NCBI RefSeq assembly: GCF_011089895.1
Contig: NZ_JAANAT010000001.1
Coordinates: 3,224,001 to 3,288,000, forward strand
DNA from: Mucilaginibacter inviolabilis
GTDB taxonomy: Bacteria; Bacteroidota; Bacteroidia; Sphingobacteriales; Sphingobacteriaceae
Length of the DNA: 64,000 bases
Reading direction: 5' to 3'
Below the pieces are notes generated by a model, which made no database searches, was not told the DNA's origin, and saw nothing but the letters and a program-made list of their open reading frames with translations. Of this stretch, positions 37,268 to 46,602 are shown piece after piece. The position numbers and the translations under genes are program-made. Position 1 is the first letter of the stretch, and every line of letters starts with the position of its first letter.

Positions 37268-38722
37268 CTATATAGATGATTCGGAGGTTGTAACTTCTTT
37301 TTTCCTTTTTAATACCTTAGTCTGTATAAGCTGAGTAAGGCCTCCAACTTCTTTTCTGCCGTCGTAAATCAAGTATACCAAAATCAACAAAAGCAAAATT
37401 AACTTTGCGCTAAACACATTGAAATATAAGCTAAACCACAATGCTACAGAAAACGCTACTTTTGGCAACCAAAATGACATTGCTTTTAACTTATCAAACT
37501 TTAACGTACGTATATAAATGTAAAACAAGTTGTAGATAAGTATAAGTACAATGAAAGCTAATGAATAATACTGAGCAACTCCTACTAAAGAAACGGAAGC
37601 ACCTGCAAAAATTGCAACTACTAATATAATTCCTCCTATCCACCCAGATATCATAAACTCCCGTTCCTTTCCTTCAACAACCAATAATTGGCCAACAGTT
37701 GATAGTAAAGTTTGTGTAAATATCAACAGTCCAAAATATGGTAACAAATCAGCTACCAAAATCCATGACTTTCCCCATAAAAGCATAATAAGTTGCTTAG
37801 GGAATATAATAAAAAGTACCGTGAGCGGAAAGCTCAAAAAGGTAATAATCCTTAAAACAAAATAATACTCGGTTTCAACACTTCCACCTTGCGTTTTCAA
37901 TACTTTTAAACTTGGAAAAAGGATATTACTAAACAATCCTGTAATTAAGTTTAAAGGCAACGTTAACAGCATATAAGCTCTGTTATAAATACCCAGATCA
38001 TTTACCCCGTACCATTTTCCCACAATCATATTATCAGAATTACGCGCCCAATAGGATATAATATTAAATCCGATTATACTACCTATAAGCTTCCGGGTAA
38101 ATTTATAGGCAACCTTGATATAATTTAATGGAAATATTTTGAACCCTAATTTCACTTCTCGCTCATATAAAACAGCAGTAATTATAGCTGTAAAAATTTG
38201 CGGAATAATTAGTGCCCAATACCCTCCTTTAAAATATCCCAAAATCATTGTAATAACTGCTGAAGCTACTGTACATATCAGAGTAACTTTACCTATAAAA
38301 CCAAATTTTAGTTGTTTGGCTAATAAAGCTCCCTGAGCTAAACTCAGGCTTCGTAATACAAAAGTAGATGCTAAAACAATGGTCGGAATTAAAAGTTCCT
38401 GATTTTTATAGAATAAAGCGATAGGGTAAGCCAGGATTACAGTAATTCCAAAAAGTAAAATCCCTAATAACCAAGCTAAATTAGTTAGTACTCTCTGATA
38501 AGTTCTTCCATAATCACTTCTGATTAATGCGTATGATAAGCCCCCGTCAGAAAAAACAGCTATGAATCCTGTAAAAACCGTGATCAATCCAATAGTACCA
38601 TAACTATTCGGTGATACCAATCGTGAGATAATGATCGATGATAAAAAGGATACTGCTTGAGAAATATATGTATATGAGCCAGCGATCAAAACATTACCTA
38701 GTAATTTTTTCTTAAAACTCAT
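37268..38722 (-). CDS. Wzx-type oligosaccharide flippase (polysaccharide_synt_3 family)
   Basis: 484 residues with about twelve to fourteen membrane segments. NVLIAGSYTYISQAVSFLSSIIISRLVSPNSYGTIGLI is typical of WzxC/Lipopolysaccharide-biosynthesis MOP transporters, with GRTYQRVLTNLAW following. It moves undecaprenyl-linked repeat units across the inner membrane for Wzy. Its ATG overlaps the preceding glycosyltransferase stop by four bases. Confidence 0.93.
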   Translation of the reverse strand: MSFKKKLLGNVLIAGSYTYISQAVSFLSSIIISRLVSPNSYGTIGLITVFTGFIAVFSDGGLSYALIRSDYGRTYQRVLTNLAWLLGILLFGITVILAYPIALFYKNQELLIPTIVLASTFVLRSLSLAQGALLAKQLKFGFIGKVTLICTVASAVITMILGYFKGGYWALIIPQIFTAIITAVLYEREVKLGFKIFPLNYIKVAYKFTRKLIGSIIGFNIISYWARNSDNMIVGKWYGVNDLGIYNRAYMLLTLPLNLITGLFSNILFPSLKVLKTQGGSVETEYYFVLRIITFLSFPLTVLFIIFPKQLIMLLWGKSWILVADLLPYFGLLIFTQTLLSTVGQLLVVEGKEREFMISGWIGGIILVVAIFAGASVSLVGVAQYYSLAFIVLILIYNLFYIYIRTLKFDKLKAMSFWLPKVAFSVALWFSLYFNVFSAKLILLLLILVYLIYDGRKEVGGLTQLIQTKVLKRKKEVTTSESSI

Positions 38723-39633
38723 ATGCCTATTGATTTTCTGATAGCATTTACAACAGCCCTTGTCTTATCTGACAAATTTTGTTTAAAAAGCGTACGCTTT
38801 ATTTCAGATATGTATTTAGCCGGAAGTCCTTTTTTAAGCTCTTCCTGGTCATTTTTTGAAAACCTGATAGAGTGAAGCTTGCAAATTTCATAATAAAGCG
38901 CATCATCAATCTTTTTATCGTCATGTAGTGATTTAATGATCGCCACCCGTCCCCTGTTTAATTCATCACTTTTATCTGGAGATATCCCCCAGAATGTTTC
39001 ATTTTCCCACAGATGTATAGCGGTAGGGAAACTTATATAGCCACAGTTCATTCCTGCACATCCCATTAGTGCCATACTGGGATACCAATCCGTATCATGC
39101 TTTCTGATAAATTCTGATTGGTATAAATCTTTGTCAAAACAAAGCCCGGTATATATATGAGAGGATAAAAATATGTGAGCTGCAGCATTAACCGTTATAT
39201 TTCCTTTGTGGAAATCCGTTTTGGAGAACGAATACACTGATGATGTTAATGACTTTTCAAGCAACATTATTAATGCTGTTTTAAAAGCCAATGGCTGATG
39301 TTCGCTTATATATTTCTTTAAGTTATCAATAGCGCCGGCCAACAACATGTCATCATCCGTTAATAGATACACATATTTGCCGGACGCACTTTGAATTACT
39401 TTTGAAAAATTAACTATAGGTCCAACGTTAACTTCATTTCTGAAATATTTAATACGAGAGTCTTTAAAACTACCTGCGACCTGCGCTGTATCATCAGGAG
39501 AGCAATTATCCTGAATAACTATTTCAATATCATCATCCTGATAACCAATAATAGATTCTATGCACTTTTTTAACAGTGCAGAACGATTATAGGTAGGTAT
39601 ACAAAATGATATTATGGCTTTTTCATTAACCAT
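38719..39633 (-). CDS. Family 2 glycosyltransferase, abequosyltransferase-like
   Basis: 304 residues. [61 protein letters not shown] (DDD metal motif). This form of the domain resembles RfbV-type transferases that attach 3,6-dideoxyhexoses. The stop overlaps the flippase start, and its own start overlaps rfbH by 8 bp, so it is tightly coupled to the CDP-sugar genes. It is the best candidate for transferring the product sugar. This specificity is inferred from similarity and position. Confidence 0.82.
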   Translation of the reverse strand: MVNEKAIISFCIPTYNRSALLKKCIESIIGYQDDDIEIVIQDNCSPDDTAQVAGSFKDSRIKYFRNEVNVGPIVNFSKVIQSASGKYVYLLTDDDMLLAGAIDNLKKYISEHQPLAFKTALIMLLEKSLTSSVYSFSKTDFHKGNITVNAAAHIFLSSHIYTGLCFDKDLYQSEFIRKHDTDWYPSMALMGCAGMNCGYISFPTAIHLWENETFWGISPDKSDELNRGRVAIIKSLHDDKKIDDALYYEICKLHSIRFSKNDQEELKKGLPAKYISEIKRTLFKQNLSDKTRAVVNAIRKSIGI

Positions 39634-40930
39634 TTATATATGCTTTGATAGTATCAGAAATATAATCATAATGGGTTTCATTAAGTCCGGGCCAAACCCC
39701 TAACCAAAAAGATTGGTTCATAATGATATCAGTATTAGTCAAATCCCCAACAACACGATGCGGCACATTTGCATAAGCTGGTTGCCTTAATAAATTACCA
39801 GCAAATAGTAAACGTGTTCCTATCTTGCTTTCTTCAAGATGCTGCACCAACATGTGCCTATCGGCAGCATCTCCCTCTCTCAGGGTTAAAAGGAAACCAA
39901 ACCAAGATGGGTTACTATGTTCGGTTGGTTCAGGAAGGATAAATATTTCTTCAAACTCCTTCATCCTTTCATAAAGTAATTTATAATTCTGACGGCGCTT
40001 CTCTACAAAGCGATCCACTTTATTTAATTGTGATACGCCAAACGCTGCCTGCATATCGGTAACCTTTAAATTGAACCCAATATGCGAGTAAGTATATTTA
40101 TGATCATAACCATATGGCAACGATCCTAGTTGCTGTGAAAAACGGCAACCACAGGTATTGTCTTTTCCTGGTTCACAATAACAATCTCTTCCCCAATCTC
40201 TAAAGCTTTCTGCAACTTTAGCTAACTCCGGATTATTTATCAGAACGGCTCCACCTTCGCCCATGGTAATATGATGTGCCGGATAAAATGAGAATGTAGC
40301 AATATCACCAAATGTTCCAGTCTTTTTATCTCTATAAGTGGCTCCTAATGAATCACAGTCGTCTTCAACCACCCACAAATTATATTTTTTTGCAACCCGC
40401 ATTACTTCATCCAGATTAAACGGATTACCTAAAGAATGCGCAATCATGATAGCTTTTGTTTTAGGAGAAACAGCAGACTCAATCAACTCGGCCTTAACAT
40501 TGTGTGTTGCTACATCCACATCTACAAAAACTGGGATAGCTCCAAATTGAACAATCGGGTTTACTGTAGTTGGAAAGCCGGCAGCTACGGTAATTACCTC
40601 ATCACCTGCTTTAATAGCCCTATCCCCTAACTTGGGAGATGTTAGCGCGTAAAAAGCAACCAGGTTTGCAGAAGAACCAGAATTTACCAAAAGTGCTTTA
40701 ACAGCACCAAAGTAATTAGCAAATTTATATTCAAAATCGTTAGCAAAACGACCAGCTGTTAACCACCCATCAAGTGTAGCGTCAACACCTAATAATATAT
40801 CATCCTCATCAAGTACTTTACCTGTAACAGGTATATAGTTCTGACCTGGAATTATAATTTGAGTTGTTTTTCTTTGCGCAATCTCTCTAAGACTTTTTTC
40901 CAGTTGAGGGTCGGTGATATTTTTTAACAT
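39626..40930 (-). CDS. rfbH: CDP-4-keto-6-deoxy-D-glucose 3-dehydrase (E1), RfbH/AscC type
   Basis: 434 residues. An aminotransferase-fold enzyme that uses PMP plus a [2Fe-2S] cluster to remove the C-3 hydroxyl of CDP-4-keto-6-deoxyglucose. The usual PLP-binding Lys is replaced by His220 in [14 protein letters not shown], the hallmark of the dehydrase. Cluster cysteines are visible at Cys192 and in [14 protein letters not shown] (250, 252, 260, 262). Reduction of its intermediate needs an E3 reductase, which is encoded upstream in the same operon (45485-46525). Confidence 0.96.
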   Translation of the reverse strand: MLKNITDPQLEKSLREIAQRKTTQIIIPGQNYIPVTGKVLDEDDILLGVDATLDGWLTAGRFANDFEYKFANYFGAVKALLVNSGSSANLVAFYALTSPKLGDRAIKAGDEVITVAAGFPTTVNPIVQFGAIPVFVDVDVATHNVKAELIESAVSPKTKAIMIAHSLGNPFNLDEVMRVAKKYNLWVVEDDCDSLGATYRDKKTGTFGDIATFSFYPAHHITMGEGGAVLINNPELAKVAESFRDWGRDCYCEPGKDNTCGCRFSQQLGSLPYGYDHKYTYSHIGFNLKVTDMQAAFGVSQLNKVDRFVEKRRQNYKLLYERMKEFEEIFILPEPTEHSNPSWFGFLLTLREGDAADRHMLVQHLEESKIGTRLLFAGNLLRQPAYANVPHRVVGDLTNTDIIMNQSFWLGVWPGLNETHYDYISDTIKAYING

Positions 40931-40978
40931 GACAATTTATCTTGTTTATAGTATAGTATAATATATTTATTGTTGATA

Positions 40979-42697
40979 TCAGGTACTTTCCATTTCAATA
41001 GGCTTGGCAAAAGGCTCCATTTCTGTTATAGGCTTGCCAAAGGCTATTTTAGGGTAAGTATTTGTATAGGGATCTATCATAATTTGCAGTAAAACAGGGG
41101 CATCTCTGTTAACATCATTCCACATCCACTTTACTGCATCCTCAATTTCATCTTCTTTGGAAATTGTTATGCTATTTATTCCATATGCCAGGGCAACCTT
41201 TTCAAAGTCTGGAGCGCTATAGCCCCAATAAGTTGATTGATACCTTGACTCAAAATAACTATCCTGAAACTGCCTGATCATTCCCAAATTCTTATTATTC
41301 AGGATAATGATCTTGACCGGAAGTTTATTGCGGGCAATAGTTTGTAACTCCTGTATGTTAATTTGCATGCAACCATCTCCAATTATGGTAACTACAGGTT
41401 TAATATCGAGGGCAAAGCTAGCACCTATACCCGCGGGTAAAGCATATCCCATAGCTCCCATCCCTGCAGATGTAAGAAACAACTGATCTTTTTTTAATTC
41501 TATTGACTGTGCTGTCCACATTTGATGGCTTCCTACGTCAGCAATAAAACATTTTGCCAGGGGCGAGTTTTTCGATAAACTGTGAATGAATACGTTTGGG
41601 TTTATACCGTTGGGGTCAAGCTCCTTAACATCCGGCCATTGCTCCCTTAATCCGTTAATATATTCATACCATGTGGTTGGACCTGGAAATTCATCACCTG
41701 CTGAAAATGTATTAAAATCTTCAAAAAATTGCTTTGCATCTGCAACAACCGGAACACATCCCTTTATTCTATTATTGATTTCTCCGGGCTCACAATCTAT
41801 ATGGTAAATTTTTCTGTTTTCGAAAAATTTAGTATCTGCTCCTGTTTGCCTAATATCAAGGCGGCTACCAACTACTATTAATAAATCACTTTCTCCAAAT
41901 GCAATATTTGCCCACCGGTTACCATAACTTCCAATAAAACCCACTCTTGAGGGATGAGTATATTCTAAAGCATCTACGGCCAATAAGGTTGTAATAACAG
42001 GCACATTGGTTTTTTCAACAAATACTTTCATCGCATCTATTGCAAAAGCCGACCTTACCCCTCTGCCAACTAAAAGTAATGGGCGTTGAGCTTGTTTAAT
42101 ATCTTCAACAATATCTTCCAGCACTAATTTAGTGGGTGCCGGAGGAGTTGTAACATCTAAACTAGGGGCAGGAACAGTAATTAAGGACCTCTGAACGTCC
42201 ATCGGCACATCAATAAGTACTGGTCCTGGCCTTCCTTCTACGGCTATTGAAAATGCCTCTTCTAAAATTAAAGGCAAATCATCCTGATGTTCAACCTTAT
42301 AACAAGCTTTCGTTATGGGTTTTACCATTGAAATAATATCTGTTTCCTGAAATCCCAATTGTCTGATTGGGCGATCACCCTTCTGTTCATGCCGGTTAAC
42401 CTGTCCCGTTATAAATACAGCCGGCGTTGAATCAAAATAACAACTTCCTATACCTGTAATTAAATTTGTTGCACCTGGGCCACTGGTGGCCAAAGCAACA
42501 CCCGGTATTCCAGTAATGCGACCATAAGCATCAGCTGCAAAAGCGGCAGCTTGTTCGTGATGCATTGTAATGATATTGATTGATGTTTTTTGGTTTAAAG
42601 AATCCAAAAGATGAGTAATCATCCCACCAGAAAGTTCAAAAACATACTGAACTCCCTTTTGCTCCAAAAATTTCGCTATGTAATCAGATGCTTTCAT
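40979..42697 (-). CDS. ThDP-dependent acetolactate-synthase-like enzyme, YerE-type sugar branching
   Basis: 572 residues. Three domains of the ThDP oxidase/synthase family: the N-terminal pyrimidine domain with Glu48 (MHHEQAAAFAADAYGR), a central Rossmann domain, and the C-terminal PP domain with GDG(440-442)...NN(467-468). Acetolactate synthases have this architecture, but the gene sits inside a CDP-dideoxysugar operon without an ilvN regulatory subunit. The start MKASDYIAKFLEQKGVQYVFELSGGMITHL resembles YerE, which decarboxylates pyruvate and adds the two-carbon unit to C-4 of CDP-3,6-dideoxy-4-keto-glucose. That function is inferred here. Confidence 0.85.
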   Translation of the reverse strand: MKASDYIAKFLEQKGVQYVFELSGGMITHLLDSLNQKTSINIITMHHEQAAAFAADAYGRITGIPGVALATSGPGATNLITGIGSCYFDSTPAVFITGQVNRHEQKGDRPIRQLGFQETDIISMVKPITKACYKVEHQDDLPLILEEAFSIAVEGRPGPVLIDVPMDVQRSLITVPAPSLDVTTPPAPTKLVLEDIVEDIKQAQRPLLLVGRGVRSAFAIDAMKVFVEKTNVPVITTLLAVDALEYTHPSRVGFIGSYGNRWANIAFGESDLLIVVGSRLDIRQTGADTKFFENRKIYHIDCEPGEINNRIKGCVPVVADAKQFFEDFNTFSAGDEFPGPTTWYEYINGLREQWPDVKELDPNGINPNVFIHSLSKNSPLAKCFIADVGSHQMWTAQSIELKKDQLFLTSAGMGAMGYALPAGIGASFALDIKPVVTIIGDGCMQINIQELQTIARNKLPVKIIILNNKNLGMIRQFQDSYFESRYQSTYWGYSAPDFEKVALAYGINSITISKEDEIEDAVKWMWNDVNRDAPVLLQIMIDPYTNTYPKIAFGKPITEMEPFAKPIEMEST

Positions 42698-43619
42698 TAT
42701 TGATGTTTTTTACCAGTTCCTTAATATGGTTTATTGTTAGAATAAGTGATTCTTTAAAATCTGAAATCTCAAATTCACCAAACTCATTAACAAATTTCGA
42801 AACATTACCCTGCATATGCATGGGTTGATTCTCCCTATATGATAATTTAGAGAAATTTAACAGAAATAACGGATTTATTTGATCTCGTATAAACTCCACT
42901 AAACTTCTAAGGCTGACTAAGTTTTTCCCAGAGATATTATATGCCCCTGAAGTTCCATTAATATTAATAATTTGGTTAATTGCTCTTCCTAAATCTTCAA
43001 CATATAAATAAGCATACTTTTGTTCGCCTGGTGTTAAATCCATTTGATCAGTAGTTAGTAATTTATTAACTAAAGTAGGGATCAACCATTTTTCAGATTC
43101 ACCTTTACCAAAAAACGAGAACAACCTAAGCCAAAACCAATCTATTTTATTATGATTACAAAATTGTTTTACGAGTTCGGCACAAACCAGCTTAACACAA
43201 CCATAAGCTTCTGTAGGGCTTAAAGCATGTTCCTCCGTTATACAACCATCAAAAACGCCATATTCGGCTTGCGATCCCAAAGAAATAAACTTTTTGGCCA
43301 TGGCTTTTTGTGCCACAGACAATACTTGCTCAGTAAAAACAATATTAGCTGATTGTATTTCCCACACATTTCTTTCCAAATGACCAACCCCTATCCAAGC
43401 AGAATGAATAACTATTTCCGGTTCAAAATCTATGGCTTTCTTTAGCCAGCTATTCCCATCCTGCAATATCCAAATAATTCTGTCCTCAAAATCCTTACAT
43501 AAATGTTTCGAGGAGCCATCCCTATAAGTAGCTGCTAAGGTATGCCCTTGCTCCACTAAATAGGTGGCTATATTTGAGCCTAAAAATCCGGTAATACCTG
43601 TAATAAAAACCTTAGCCAT
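42684..43619 (-). CDS. Extended SDR NAD(P)-dependent reductase, YerF-like
   Basis: 311 residues. The Rossmann loop at Gly8/Gly11/Gly14 (GITGFLGSN), HSAWIGVGHLERN, SLGSQAEYG and the catalytic Tyr139-x3-Lys143 (YGCVK) place it in the extended SDR family. It overlaps rfbG by 8 bp and the YerE-like gene by 14 bp, so it belongs to the sugar operon. In CDP-yersiniose synthesis the final step is an SDR reduction of the acetyl branch ketone (YerF); an alternative is direct reduction of the 4-keto group, as in CDP-abequose synthase (RfbJ). Context favours the former. Confidence 0.8.
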   Translation of the reverse strand: MAKVFITGITGFLGSNIATYLVEQGHTLAATYRDGSSKHLCKDFEDRIIWILQDGNSWLKKAIDFEPEIVIHSAWIGVGHLERNVWEIQSANIVFTEQVLSVAQKAMAKKFISLGSQAEYGVFDGCITEEHALSPTEAYGCVKLVCAELVKQFCNHNKIDWFWLRLFSFFGKGESEKWLIPTLVNKLLTTDQMDLTPGEQKYAYLYVEDLGRAINQIININGTSGAYNISGKNLVSLRSLVEFIRDQINPLFLLNFSKLSYRENQPMHMQGNVSKFVNEFGEFEISDFKESLILTINHIKELVKNINNESI

Positions 43620-44694
43620 TAAGAAAATCGGTTATCTGCGTTTCGGTATATTTATCTGAACTTTCCTCATTTTCAAAAAAGTTTTTATACCAGTCAATCG
43701 TATATTCAACTGCGCTTTTTGCGTTTAGCTGTGGTCTCCAGCCTAATTGATCAGTAGCTTTGCTGATATCAAGTTTTAACAGCCCAGCTTCATGTGGCTG
43801 ATTTGTAAATTGAGGTACTTCGTATTCGCCCATACCCCACGTAGCAATAGAAAGTTCCACCATTGTTTTAACGGTAAGCGCATCTTCTCCGTATGGCCCA
43901 AAGTTATATGCCTGCGCATATTTAATCGGGTCGGTTACTAATTTAGCCCCAAGCAATAAATAACCCAAAACAGGTTCTAAAACATGCTGCCATGGCCTTA
44001 TAGAAGAAGGATTTCGGATAATTACTTTTTGATTGTTGCCAATTGCCCGTGCTATATCCGGTATTAAACGGTCCTTTGACCAATCGCCACCGCCTATAAC
44101 ATTACCAGCTCTGGTAACTGCAATAGCTTTTTGGTGTTCCTGATAGTTTTTGATATTAAAGAACGAATTACGGTACGAATCTATCACCAATTCGGCACAT
44201 GCTTTACTCGCACTATAAGGATCATAGCCACCAAGCCGGTCATTTTCACGATATGGGTATATCCATTCATTATTATGATAAACCTTATCAGTCGTGATCA
44301 GTATCACGTTACAAGGTTTATTTATAGCCCTTACCCCTTCAAGCAAATTTGCTGTGCCAATGGCATTTATTTCAAAAGTTTCTGTTGGCAGTTCATATGA
44401 TAACCTTACCAAAGGCTGGGCTGCAAGATGAAACACAAAATCTGGCTGAAACTCTTTTATATCATCAATTAATTTTTTTTTATTTCGTAAATCGGCTATA
44501 GTTGATTCACACAACTGATCGCCTTTTATTAAATGATATAAATTTTTGTCGTTATCCGGAGCTAACGCATATCCCTTTACATCAGCCCCCAACATAGACA
44601 GGGTTTTAAGCATCCAGGAACCTTTAAAACCAGTATGACCGGTTAAAAAAACTTTCTTGCCTTTGTATACTGAAGCTAAATTATTATACATCAT
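43612..44694 (-). CDS. rfbG: CDP-glucose 4,6-dehydratase
   Basis: 360 residues. KGKKVFLTGHTGFKGSWMLKTLSMLGADVKGYAL is the diagnostic RfbG N-terminus; FHLAAQPLVRLSYELPTETFEINAIGT, the TTDKVY...YDPYSASKACAEL catalytic region and IRPWQHVLEPVLGYL follow. It converts CDP-glucose to CDP-4-keto-6-deoxyglucose. The start is the ATG sharing one base with the rfbF stop (TAATG); a second ATG immediately follows. The TTG at 44700 is unlikely. Confidence 0.95.
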   Translation of the reverse strand: MMYNNLASVYKGKKVFLTGHTGFKGSWMLKTLSMLGADVKGYALAPDNDKNLYHLIKGDQLCESTIADLRNKKKLIDDIKEFQPDFVFHLAAQPLVRLSYELPTETFEINAIGTANLLEGVRAINKPCNVILITTDKVYHNNEWIYPYRENDRLGGYDPYSASKACAELVIDSYRNSFFNIKNYQEHQKAIAVTRAGNVIGGGDWSKDRLIPDIARAIGNNQKVIIRNPSSIRPWQHVLEPVLGYLLLGAKLVTDPIKYAQAYNFGPYGEDALTVKTMVELSIATWGMGEYEVPQFTNQPHEAGLLKLDISKATDQLGWRPQLNAKSAVEYTIDWYKNFFENEESSDKYTETQITDFLNG

Positions 44695-45467
44695 TACCAA
44701 ATTTTCCAGGGTGCCTTATTTGTTTCCCACATTGCATTCAAATCCTGCTTATCCTTAAGTGTATCCATTGGTCGCCAAAAACCAGTATGCTTATAAGCAT
44801 TCATTTGGCCAGCATTAGCTATTTGTTCCATCGGTTGTTGTTCCCAAACTGTGCTATCGCCTTCTTTTATATAATTAAAAACCTCTGGTTGGCAAACAAA
44901 AAAACCACCATTGATCCAAGCCCCATCACCTTTAGGTTTTTCCATAAATGAGTGAACCGTGGAATCTTCGAGAATATTTAATGAACCAAATCTGCCTGAT
45001 GGCTGTACTGATGTAACTGTGCATGATTTACCATGTTCTTCATGATATTTTACCAAAGCCTTTACATCAATATCACATACTCCATCACCATAAGTAAGCA
45101 TAAACGGAGAATCACCAATAAAGGGCTGAATACGTTTTATTCTCCCCCCCGTCATTGATTCATTGCCTGTATCAACCAACGTTATTTTCCATGGCTCAGC
45201 CTGCGAATCATGCACTTTAATTGAGTTATCAGCAAGGTCAATAGTAACATCGGACTTGTGCAAAAAGTAATTGGCAAAATACTCTTTAATAACATAACCC
45301 TTATACCCAAGACAAACAATAAAATCATTATAGCCATAGCTGGAATAGATTTTCATGATATGCCATAAAATGGGCATTCCACCTATTTCAACCATGGGTT
45401 TAGGTTTTAATACTGTTTCTTCAGATAGTCTGGTGCCTAGGCCGCCTGCTAATAATACAACTTTCAT
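44694..45467 (-). CDS. rfbF: Glucose-1-phosphate cytidylyltransferase
   Basis: 257 residues, the normal RfbF length. MKVVLLAGGLGTRLSEETVLKPKPMVEIGGMPILWHIMKIYS is diagnostic; LTYGDGVCDIDV and FWRPMDTLKDKQDLN follow. It makes CDP-glucose from CTP and glucose-1-phosphate and commits carbon to the CDP-sugar branch. It is linked to rfbG by a TAATG overlap and lies 17 bp downstream of the reductase gene. Confidence 0.96.
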   Translation of the reverse strand: MKVVLLAGGLGTRLSEETVLKPKPMVEIGGMPILWHIMKIYSSYGYNDFIVCLGYKGYVIKEYFANYFLHKSDVTIDLADNSIKVHDSQAEPWKITLVDTGNESMTGGRIKRIQPFIGDSPFMLTYGDGVCDIDVKALVKYHEEHGKSCTVTSVQPSGRFGSLNILEDSTVHSFMEKPKGDGAWINGGFFVCQPEVFNYIKEGDSTVWEQQPMEQIANAGQMNAYKHTGFWRPMDTLKDKQDLNAMWETNKAPWKIW

Positions 45468-45484
45468 CTAATTATTTTAATTGA

Positions 45485-46525
45485 TTAATTTGTTACTAAA
45501 ACACTAACATTGCTGGTGATTGGAAAACTACAACATAACAAACATTCATCCTGCAATAACTCACTCTTTTTATGTACACCAATCATTTTAACTTCGCCAG
45601 AAAGCAATTTTGCTTTGCATAGCAAGCAGCTCCCGGTTTGACAGGAATAAGAAAGCTCCAGGGAGGCATCAAGACCAGCTTCAAGAATACTTTTTCCTTT
45701 TACAACCTCAACATTTTGATTCAGATTACCTACAAGAATTTCTACGTTCTGAGTTAATATAAATTCAAACTCCTTGGGATCTCTAACAATTTCAAAATCT
45801 TCTGTATAAATATTTTCTTCATGCACACCTAATTTATATAGCTGATCTTTAACAGACTCCTTTAAACCCGTAGGTCCACATATGTAGTGGATAGTATTCT
45901 CTAAAGGCGTTTCATTTTTCATGACAGAAAGAATTTTTTTAGGGTTTATTCTTCCTTCTATAACATTATCATTTGTAGCACTTATTGCAAGCTTTGAATA
46001 GAAATGAAATAAAGAGAGGTTTTTAAATTTTTCTTTAAACTCATTTATTTTACTTGAAAAAATAACGCTTTCAAAACTTTTATTTCCATACACCAGCGTT
46101 ACGTGTTTACAAAGTTCATTATGTAAAACAAACTTTGCTATTGATATTAAAGGAGTAACACCACTCCCCGCACCCCATAAAACCAGATGCGAATTAGCCA
46201 AATCAGCTATTTTATCTAAAGTAAAATCACCTAAAGGCTCAAAAACTTCAACGATATCACCAACTGATAATTTATCATGGATATGATTCGATACAATCCC
46301 ACCGGGTACTCGTTTCACGGTTACTTCAATATTTGAATCAATCCCTGGCGCAGATGAAAAAGAGTAAGGTCTAATATATCTGCGACCATTTATACGGAAA
46401 ATTAATGTTAAATATTGACCAGCTAGATATTTAACTTTTTTTAAGGCCGGTTGCTTAAAACAAATAGTTAAAGTATCTGCTGTTTCGTGTCGTAACTCTA
46501 CAATTTTTAAAGTATAAACTAACAT
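45485..46525 (-). CDS. FAD/NAD(P)H reductase with C-terminal [2Fe-2S] ferredoxin domain; candidate E3 partner of RfbH
   Basis: 346 residues. A ferredoxin-NADP-reductase module (FAD motif RPYSFSS at 52-58; pyridine nucleotide motif LWGAGSGVTPLISI at 116-129; CGPTG at 216-220) is followed by a plant-type ferredoxin domain with Cys295, Cys300, Cys303 and Cys331. It is suited to pass electrons from NAD(P)H through FAD and Fe-S to the RfbH intermediate. The Yersinia E3 (AscD/DdhD) has its ferredoxin domain first, so this protein has the opposite order, like PaaE-type reductases. It is the first gene of the sugar block, 77 bp after wzc. Confidence 0.84.
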   Translation of the reverse strand: MLVYTLKIVELRHETADTLTICFKQPALKKVKYLAGQYLTLIFRINGRRYIRPYSFSSAPGIDSNIEVTVKRVPGGIVSNHIHDKLSVGDIVEVFEPLGDFTLDKIADLANSHLVLWGAGSGVTPLISIAKFVLHNELCKHVTLVYGNKSFESVIFSSKINEFKEKFKNLSLFHFYSKLAISATNDNVIEGRINPKKILSVMKNETPLENTIHYICGPTGLKESVKDQLYKLGVHEENIYTEDFEIVRDPKEFEFILTQNVEILVGNLNQNVEVVKGKSILEAGLDASLELSYSCQTGSCLLCKAKLLSGEVKMIGVHKKSELLQDECLLCCSFPITSNVSVLVTN

Positions 46526-46602
46526 AATATATTGTTAAACTAAACAAGCAAATGTCATATCTACAACTTTATAACCATTAGCCATCCTTGTTTAGTAGAT
46601 TA

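Noticed and set aside
39626..40930. Ordinary sugar aminotransferase (perosamine or similar synthase)
   Set aside because: His220 replaces the PLP-binding Lys and a cysteine cluster is present, as in 3-dehydrases.
40979..42697. Reading the ThDP gene as the biosynthetic acetolactate synthase (ilvB)
   Set aside because: No ilvN, ilvC or ilvD nearby; it overlaps the SDR gene and sits inside a CDP-dideoxysugar operon, so a YerE-like role is more likely.
45485..46525. Phenylacetate degradation reductase PaaE
   Set aside because: The domain order is PaaE-like, but there are no paa genes and the operon needs an electron donor for RfbH.
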